A DNA stretch of 6,107 nucleotides, from NCBI GenBank assembly GCA_023336855.1, contig JAMBLK010000096.1:1-6107 (forward strand), written 5' to 3'. Every line of letters begins with the position of its first letter. The first letter of the stretch is position 1. Shown in pieces: positions 1-4,486 of the stretch. The stretch is from Actinomycetes bacterium. GTDB taxonomy: Bacteria > Actinomycetota > Acidimicrobiia > Spongiisociales > UBA5794. The notes beneath the pieces are model-generated. The model saw only the letters and a program-made list of their open reading frames with translations. It did no database searches and was not told the DNA's origin. Made by a program: the position numbers and the translations under genes.

Positions 1-2
1 CT

Positions 3-30
3 GAGTACTCAGTACCCAGCACGCAGTACA
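3..30. repeat. Short degenerate 7-bp tandem repeat, about four units
   Basis: Four consecutive heptamers can be read: GAGTACT, CAGTACC, CAGCACG and CAGTACA, with consensus CAGTACN. The first unit also lies in a perfect 12-bp palindrome, CTGAGTACTCAG, at positions 1-12. The array starts at the window edge, so its true length cannot be seen and it may extend upstream. It is in non-coding sequence before the DAHP synthase gene. It could be an intergenic repeat family, a protein-binding site or chance; nothing here tells these apart. Confidence 0.4.
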
Positions 31-89
31 GTCCCGACGCCTCAAGCACCCGAGACCCCTACCCTTCGCCGACCACAGGAAGTCGGGAC
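31..89 (+). promoter_or_regulatory. 8-bp inverted repeat in the leader of the DAHP synthase gene
   Basis: GTCCCGAC at 31-38 is the exact reverse complement of GTCGGGAC at 82-89; the 43 bases between could form a loop. The right arm shares base 82 with the putative AGGAAG ribosome binding site (77-82) and ends one base before the ATG at 91. If the RNA folds this way it would affect translation initiation at that ATG. There is no T-tract and no leader peptide rich in aromatic codons, so a classical attenuator is not supported. An 8-bp match with a long loop can arise by chance. Confidence 0.3.
77..82 (+). promoter_or_regulatory. Weak Shine-Dalgarno-like site for the ATG at 91
   Basis: AGGAAG lies 8 bases before the ATG at position 91, a normal spacing but an imperfect match to AGGAGG. 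It competes with a better AGGAG further downstream at 96-100, which would serve a TTG start at 109. Confidence 0.4.
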
Positions 90-90
90 C

Positions 91-1122
91 ATGTCAGGAG
101 ATGGAAGCTTGATCATCGTGATGCGTCCGGACGCGACGCGCGAGGACGTCGACCACGTGCTTGCCAGACTCGCCGAGGTCGATGCGGAGGCCCATGTCTC
201 CGAAGGCACCAGTCAGACGGTTATCGGCATCGTCGGCGACCGAACCAAGGTGCAGCAACTTCCGTGGGAGGCTTTTCCAGGCGTCGAGCGTGCCGTCCCG
301 GTGTTGAAGCCCTTCAAGTTCGTGAGCCGTGACTTCCAACCCGACGACTCTGTCGTCAACGTTGGACCGGCGAAAATCGGCGGCGGCCACTTTGCTCCGA
401 TCGCGGGACCTTGTGCTGTGGAAACGAGAGACCAACTCTTCGCCTCTGCAGCGGCCGTGAAGAAGGCGGGCGCGACGATCCTCCGTGGCGATGCGTTCAA
501 GCCGAGATCGTCCCCGTACGCCTTCCAGGGACTCGGTGAGGCCGGTCTCGTGCTGCTCGCGGAGGCCCGTGAGGAGTTCGGTCTCCCCTTCGTTGTCGAA
601 GTGCTTGATCCCCGTGACGTAGAACTCGTTTCCTCGTACGCCGACCTGATCCGCGTCGGTACCAGGAACATGGCCAACTTCTCTCTTCTCTCTGAGCTCG
701 GGCGCCAATCGAAGCCGGTCATGCTCAAGAGGGGATTCACCGCGACCATCGAGGAGTGGCTCAACGCCGCCGAGTACATCTACAAAGAAGGCAACCACAA
801 CGTGGTTCTCTGCGAACGGGGCATCCGTACGTTCGAGACGGCCACCCGAAACACGCTTGACATCTCGGCCGTGCCGATCGTCAAAGGCCTATCCCACCTC
901 CCGATCATCATCGATCCGTCGCACTCGGGCGGGCATCGTGAACTCGTGGCACCGTTGACCCGTGTCGCCGTCGCCTCAGGAGCCGATGGATTCATGATCG
1001 ACGTGCACCCGGCCCCAGAGACGGCACTCGTCGATGGCCCCCAGGCGATCCTGCCGGGCGAGTTCGCAGATCTCATGGATGAGGTTCGTGCTCTCGCTGC
1101 GGCGATGCACGTCGAAGTCTGA
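91..1122 (+). CDS. aroF: 3-deoxy-7-phosphoheptulonate (DAHP) synthase, type I-beta, with N-terminal regulatory domain
   Basis: This cytosolic enzyme condenses phosphoenolpyruvate with erythrose 4-phosphate, the first step of the shikimate pathway. Residues 1 to about 75 form the small ferredoxin/ACT-like domain (TVIGIVGD at 43-50) that gives tyrosine or phenylalanine feedback inhibition in Thermotoga-type enzymes. The TIM-barrel follows, with GPC at 106-108 (metal-ligand Cys108), the substrate loop RGDAFKPR at 132-139, LKRGF at 212-216, CERGIRTFE at 241-249, ATRNTLDISAVP at 251-262, DPSHSGG at 275-281 (His278), DVHP at 304-307 and D315. Two positions look unusual: Asp134 where RGGA[FY]KPR is normal, and Asp304 where the family metal ligand is Glu. 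The 343 residues are near the family length. The ATG at 91 is listed, but the TTG at 109 may be the true start. tyrA follows after five bases, implying co-transcription. The family assignment is secure. Confidence 0.95.
   Translation: MSGDGSLIIVMRPDATREDVDHVLARLAEVDAEAHVSEGTSQTVIGIVGDRTKVQQLPWEAFPGVERAVPVLKPFKFVSRDFQPDDSVVNVGPAKIGGGHFAPIAGPCAVETRDQLFASAAAVKKAGATILRGDAFKPRSSPYAFQGLGEAGLVLLAEAREEFGLPFVVEVLDPRDVELVSSYADLIRVGTRNMANFSLLSELGRQSKPVMLKRGFTATIEEWLNAAEYIYKEGNHNVVLCERGIRTFETATRNTLDISAVPIVKGLSHLPIIIDPSHSGGHRELVAPLTRVAVASGADGFMIDVHPAPETALVDGPQAILPGEFADLMDEVRALAAAMHVEV
96..100 (+). promoter_or_regulatory. AGGAG ribosome binding site that would serve a TTG start at 109
   Basis: AGGAG at 96-100 stands 8 bases before an in-frame TTG at 109-111. 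It is a better match to the anti-Shine-Dalgarno sequence than the AGGAAG before the ATG at 91. A start at 109 would give 337 residues beginning M-I-I-V-M-R-P, which fits the N-terminus I recall for the Thermotoga enzyme (M-I-V-V-L-K-P). Confidence 0.45.
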
Positions 1123-1127
1123 CCGCC

Positions 1128-2150
1128 GTGAGGCGCGTGCTCATTTCCGGGACCGGGCTGATCGGAACTTCGATCGCTCTGGGTCTCCAGGATCTCGGAT
1201 GGGAGACGCTCGGTTGGGACCCGAACCTGGACGCACTCGACGCCGCCACCCGAACCGGGGCCGTGACGCCGATCGAGAGCCTCGATGCCGTGACACTGGG
1301 GACCGACGATCTTCTCGTCCTCGCCGCCCCACCGTCTGCCGTTCGTTCCACACTGAGCGAGTTGGAGACGGCGGCCCTGGTGATCGACGTTGCATCGGTC
1401 AAAGCGCCGATCCTCGAGGTCGTCCGGACCGAGCGCTTTGTCGGCACTCACCCGATGGCCGGCCGGGAGGTCACCGGCCCCGAGGCCGCCCGACCGGGAC
1501 TCTTCCGTGGCGCCACCTGGGTGGTAGTGCCGGATGGGGCAAACGAATCAGACGTTCTCGCAGTTGAAGCGATCGTGACCGGCCTCGGGGCCAGACCGGT
1601 CCGCATGGCCGCAAGCGACCATGACGCGGCCGTGGCCCGGATCAGCCATCTCCCACAGATCGTTGCGGCCGCCCTCCTGGACGGAGCGCACGAAGTGCCG
1701 GGTGCCATGGATCTGGCAGCCGGGAGCTTCCGCGATCTCACCCGGGTGGCTGCATCTGACCCGGCTATTTGGATGGACATCTTGACGGCCAACCGTCGGG
1801 AGGTCATGGATGCCGTCGAGGCACTCCGGGCCCGTCTCGCTGCGCTTGCGAACTCCGACGCGGATCTCGATGCGACGCTCGTGGAGGCTCGGCATCTGCG
1901 GGCTTCCATGGGACCCGAATTGGCCGTCGTGCGCGTCGCCTTGGAGGATCGTCCGGGCGAGATGGCGTCGGTCGGGCATGCACTCGCCGAGTGCGGCGCC
2001 GATCTCCGCGACCTTCAGCTCCGCCATGCTCCATACGGGGGTGGCGGCATCCTGACACTGTCGGTTCGAGCGGGAGAAGAGACAGCGCTTCGTTCGGCGC
2101 TTGTGGCAGAGGGACTCAGCGCCGTCGTTCCATCAGTCGAAGCAGACTGA
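1128..2150 (+). CDS. tyrA: Prephenate dehydrogenase with C-terminal ACT domain
   Basis: TyrA oxidatively decarboxylates prephenate to 4-hydroxyphenylpyruvate using NAD(P)+, the committed step to tyrosine. The Rossmann nucleotide-binding motif GTGLIG is at residues 8-13. Further motifs are DVASVK at 87-92, GTHPMAG at 106-112, SHLPQ at 173-177 and FRDLTRVAASDPAIWMDI at 201-218, which hold the conserved active-site histidines (108 and 174) and a prephenate-binding arginine. From about residue 265 to the end is an ACT domain (ALEDRPGEMASVGHALAECG at 271-290), the usual site of tyrosine feedback. At 340 residues it is slightly shorter than typical ACT-bearing TyrA. The start is GTG with no good Shine-Dalgarno sequence, five bases after the aroF stop, so translation probably depends on coupling. 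A GTG three codons later is possible but would shorten the first beta strand. No chorismate mutase domain is fused. Its 3' end overlaps the convergent amidohydrolase gene. Confidence 0.95.
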   Translation: MRRVLISGTGLIGTSIALGLQDLGWETLGWDPNLDALDAATRTGAVTPIESLDAVTLGTDDLLVLAAPPSAVRSTLSELETAALVIDVASVKAPILEVVRTERFVGTHPMAGREVTGPEAARPGLFRGATWVVVPDGANESDVLAVEAIVTGLGARPVRMAASDHDAAVARISHLPQIVAAALLDGAHEVPGAMDLAAGSFRDLTRVAASDPAIWMDILTANRREVMDAVEALRARLAALANSDADLDATLVEARHLRASMGPELAVVRVALEDRPGEMASVGHALAECGADLRDLQLRHAPYGGGGILTLSVRAGEETALRSALVAEGLSAVVPSVEAD

Positions 2151-3291
2151 GCGCCCCGACGGCGATGCCATGTTCGATGGCCGTCTCATCGAGATCGAAC
2201 GTTGGGGAGTGCACATCAACGGGGTGGTCGTTCTTCCCAACACCGAGTCTCACCAGCGCCCCGGGCACGTCCTCGAGGAACCATGAGAAGTCTTCCGAAC
2301 CCATCGACTGGGGTGTCGGTCGGATACCCTCTGATCCGAGGACGTCGGTTGCGGCCTGTTGGATCACCTCGATCACGGAGCCGTCGTTGTCAACCGGTGG
2401 TGAACCCCGGCGGTAGTCGAGTTCCACGCCTGCGCCGTAGGACGTTGCGATGTCTTTGAGGAATCGCTCGATCAGGTCGGGCAGGTCCCTCCACACATCG
2501 AGATCACGGACACGGGCGGTACCCGAGATCTCGACCACAGACGGGATGGCGTTCGCCGCGCCACCGCCCGAGATTCGACCGAACACGAGAGTCAGATGTC
2601 GATCCGACCCGAGTTCTTCGGCGAGACGAACCGGGAGATCTGTCACCACCCGCGCGGCGACGTTGACGAGATCGACCGTTCGATCGGGCCTCGAAGTGTG
2701 ACCTCCGGGGCCGCTGAGCCGGAGGTGGATCTTGTCCGCCGCGCTGGTGATAGGACCGACCAGAAGGCCGACGTTTCCGGCAGGGATGGACGGGTCGACG
2801 TGGTAGGCGAAGATGGCGTCAAGACCATGATGAGCGCCCTCTTCGACGAGCCGGGCAGCGCCGGAGGGAATGTCCTCTTCAGCCGGTTGGAAGATGATTC
2901 GTGCTGTTCCGGGCAGGTCATCGAGAGCTGCGAGGACCCCGGCGATCCCGACGCCGATCGCAGCGTGTGCGTCGTGGCCGCATGCATGCATGAGTCCGTC
3001 TACCTGGGATCGGTACGGTGCACCGGTCTCCTCCTGGATGGGGAGGGCATCGATGTCGGCCCGGAAGCCGACGACCGGCCGTTCGAATCCGATTTCGACA
3101 ATCAGACCGATGCCGTCGGGGCGGACCCGTGGTTGGAGGCCGTGCTCCTTGAGTGCTTCGGCGATGCGGTACGTGGTCCGACGCTCGGTCCAGGCGATCT
3201 CCGGATGGCGGTGCAGATCGCGCCGCATCCGGACGGCATCGGGAGCGAGGGCACGCGCATGGGCAGCTACACGTTTGGTGAGGTCGGGCAT
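2116..3291 (-). CDS. M20D-family metallo-amidohydrolase (hippurate / N-acyl amino acid hydrolase type)
   Basis: Enzymes of this family use a two-metal centre to hydrolyse amide bonds of N-acyl amino acids such as hippurate, N-acetyl amino acids or indoleacetyl amino acids. Motifs in order are RRDLHRHPEIAWTE at residues 23-36, FRADIDALPIQEETG at 76-90, MHACGHDAHAA at 101-111, FQPAEED at 134-140, YHVDP at 163-167, GPGGHTSRP at 194-202 in the lid domain, GGGAANAIP at 242-250, MGSEDFSWFLEDVPG at 330-344 and VHSPTFDLDE at 360-369. Expected metal ligands Cys104, His106, Glu139, His164 and His361 and catalytic Glu138 are all present, so it should be active. At 391 residues it has normal family length. 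There is no signal peptide, so it is probably cytosolic. The substrate cannot be read from sequence. The start ATG has no Shine-Dalgarno sequence, only a TACAAT 8 bases upstream, which may mean a leaderless transcript. It stands alone on this strand. Confidence 0.92.
   Translation of the reverse strand: MPDLTKRVAAHARALAPDAVRMRRDLHRHPEIAWTERRTTYRIAEALKEHGLQPRVRPDGIGLIVEIGFERPVVGFRADIDALPIQEETGAPYRSQVDGLMHACGHDAHAAIGVGIAGVLAALDDLPGTARIIFQPAEEDIPSGAARLVEEGAHHGLDAIFAYHVDPSIPAGNVGLLVGPITSAADKIHLRLSGPGGHTSRPDRTVDLVNVAARVVTDLPVRLAEELGSDRHLTLVFGRISGGGAANAIPSVVEISGTARVRDLDVWRDLPDLIERFLKDIATSYGAGVELDYRRGSPPVDNDGSVIEVIQQAATDVLGSEGIRPTPQSMGSEDFSWFLEDVPGALVRLGVGKNDHPVDVHSPTFDLDETAIEHGIAVGALSLLRLMERRR
2133..2150. 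terminator. Small hairpin at the convergent tyrA / amidohydrolase junction, possible terminator
   Basis: TCAGTC at 2133-2138 pairs with GACTGA at 2145-2150 around a six-base loop, and the right arm contains the tyrA stop codon. It lies where two convergent genes overlap, so a bidirectional terminator is expected nearby. However, the stem is only 6 bp, no T-tract follows on either strand, and both arms are coding sequence. It is a weak candidate only. Confidence 0.2.
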
Positions 3292-3352
3292 CGGAGAGGA
3301 TTGTACGGCCTTGTCGCCTCCGCGTTCTCTACGCTACGGGGCAGGAGGAACC
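3292..3352. promoter_or_regulatory. Divergent promoter region between the amidohydrolase and ybdK-nadE
   Basis: These 61 bases are the only non-coding sequence between two divergent genes and must hold at least part of both promoters. On the minus strand, TACAAT (3305 down to 3300) matches the -10 consensus at five of six positions and ends 8 bases before the amidohydrolase ATG. On the plus strand, TACGCT at 3330-3335 fits the looser TANNNT -10 pattern. Neither has a convincing -35 box at normal spacing. The best inverted repeat found is 5 bp (CGGAG at 3292, CTCCG at 3318), too weak to call an operator. Confidence 0.45.
3343..3349 (+). promoter_or_regulatory. Strong Shine-Dalgarno site fixing the ybdK start
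   Basis: AGGAGGA ends three bases before the ATG at 3353. It is the strongest ribosome binding site in the window. It decides the start of a frame that stays open for 161 further codons upstream, where it is only antisense to the amidohydrolase gene. Confidence 0.75.
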
Positions 3353-4486
3353 ATGAAGGAAGCGCCGAGTTTCACGATCGGGATCGAGGAGGAGTACTTC
3401 ATCGTCGATCGCGAGACCCGCGACCTCGTACCGGACATGCCCGACGGCCTACTCGCTGCATGCAAGGAGATCGCAGAGGGCATCGTGAGTCCGGAGTTCA
3501 TCCGTTCACAGATCGAGGTCGGGACGCCGGTCAGTTCGTCGGTCAAAGAGGTACGGGCACACCTTGCCCAACTCCGCCTGGATATCTCATCTGTCGTTTC
3601 CGAGTACGGCATGGCGATCATCTCTGCTTCAACGCATCCTTTCGCGGCCTGGGATGAGCAACTCCACACGGACAAGGTGCAGTACAACATGCTGGCTGAG
3701 GCGCTCCAGGGTGTCGTCCGGCGGCTCCTGATCTGCGGCATGCACGTGCATGTCGGAATCGAAGACGAGGACGTGCGTATCGACCTGATGAACCAGGTGC
3801 TCTACTTCCTTCCCCACCTGCTCGCACTCTCGGCCTCGTCTCCGTTCTGGCACGGTGACGACACCGGGCTGAAGTCCTATCGGACCGCCGTGTTCCGCAC
3901 GTTGCCCCGCACCGGGATGCCGGACGAGTTCCTCGATTGGACCCACTATCAACGGCACGCGCGGATCCTCATCGACTCCGGAGTCATCGAGGACGAGACG
4001 AAGTTGTGGTGGGACATCCGGCCCTCGGCCCGATACCCGACGCTTGAGATGCGCTCGACCGACATCGCGACTCGCCTGGACGATGGCATCACGCTCGCAG
4101 CGCTCTACATCTCGTTGCTTTCGATGCTGTACCGCTTGAGACAGGACAACCAGCGGTGGAGGGTCTATTCGCGAATGCTGCTCAAGGAGAACGTCTGGAG
4201 GGCGCAGCGCTACGGGATCTCAGAGTCGTTGATCGACTTCGGGAGCGGTCGACTCGTTCCGTTCCCTGAACTCATCGGCGAGGTCGTGGAACTGATCGCT
4301 GAAGATGCCCGACGCCTCGACTGTGTTGAAGAGGTGGCGAACGTCCACGAGATCTTGCGTCGCGGCACGAGCGCGGATCGCCAGCGGGGGATCTACGAAG
4401 CCGCGGTCGTGGCGGGGGCAGATGAGCACGAAGCCCTGGTCACCGTCGTTGACTTCCTGATCGACGAGACCATCGCCGATCTATGA
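3353..4486 (+). CDS. ybdK: YbdK-type carboxylate-amine ligase (glutamate-cysteine ligase 2 family)
   Basis: Members of the GCS2 family join a carboxylate, typically the gamma-carboxyl of glutamate, to an amine with ATP hydrolysis. E. coli YbdK has weak glutamate-cysteine ligase activity and its physiological substrate is unclear. Visible motifs are GIEEEY at residues 10-15, SQIEVGTPV at 52-60, STHPFAAW at 93-100, CGMHVHVGI at 128-136, LSASSPFWHGDDTGLKSYR at 159-177, WWDIRPSARYPTLEMRS at 219-235, LKENVWRAQRYG at 277-288 and RGTSADRQ at 337-344. The 377 residues match the E. coli protein (about 372). The ATG at 3353 is chosen because the family motif begins nine residues in and a strong AGGAGGA precedes it. 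Its stop overlaps the nadE start as ATGA, so the two are co-transcribed. A role in making a gamma-glutamyl thiol or other small-molecule amide is possible but not shown. Confidence 0.92.
   Translation: MKEAPSFTIGIEEEYFIVDRETRDLVPDMPDGLLAACKEIAEGIVSPEFIRSQIEVGTPVSSSVKEVRAHLAQLRLDISSVVSEYGMAIISASTHPFAAWDEQLHTDKVQYNMLAEALQGVVRRLLICGMHVHVGIEDEDVRIDLMNQVLYFLPHLLALSASSPFWHGDDTGLKSYRTAVFRTLPRTGMPDEFLDWTHYQRHARILIDSGVIEDETKLWWDIRPSARYPTLEMRSTDIATRLDDGITLAALYISLLSMLYRLRQDNQRWRVYSRMLLKENVWRAQRYGISESLIDFGSGRLVPFPELIGEVVELIAEDARRLDCVEEVANVHEILRRGTSADRQRGIYEAAVVAGADEHEALVTVVDFLIDETIADL

Noticed and set aside
1..90. T-box or other aromatic-responsive riboswitch before aroF
   Set aside because: No T-box sequence, specifier loop, terminator hairpin with T-tract or aromatic-rich leader peptide is visible in the 90 bases available.
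94..798. 234-residue minus-strand open frame opposite the DAHP synthase gene
   Set aside because: The sense strand encodes a fully conserved enzyme, and the antisense translation has no domain or ribosome binding site that I can recognise.
2981..2992. Perfect 12-bp palindrome CATGCATGCATG
   Set aside because: It encodes the conserved MHAC metal-binding motif of the M20 enzyme on the minus strand, so the coding constraint explains it.
2870..3352. Upstream in-frame extension of ybdK by 161 codons, making a 538-residue protein
   Set aside because: The extension is entirely or nearly entirely antisense to the well-supported M20 gene, is rich in Arg, Ser and Ala with no recognisable domain, and a strong AGGAGGA sits just before the ATG at 3353 where the family begins.
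2596..3657. 353-residue plus-strand open frame overlapping the amidohydrolase and ybdK genes
   Set aside because: It spans two genes with clear family motifs in other frames, and its translation shows no motif; it is a by-product of high GC content.
3739..3752. Perfect 14-bp palindrome CATGCACGTGCATG
   Set aside because: It lies inside ybdK and encodes the conserved MHVHV of the CGMHVHVGI motif; alternating His and Val codons produce the symmetry.
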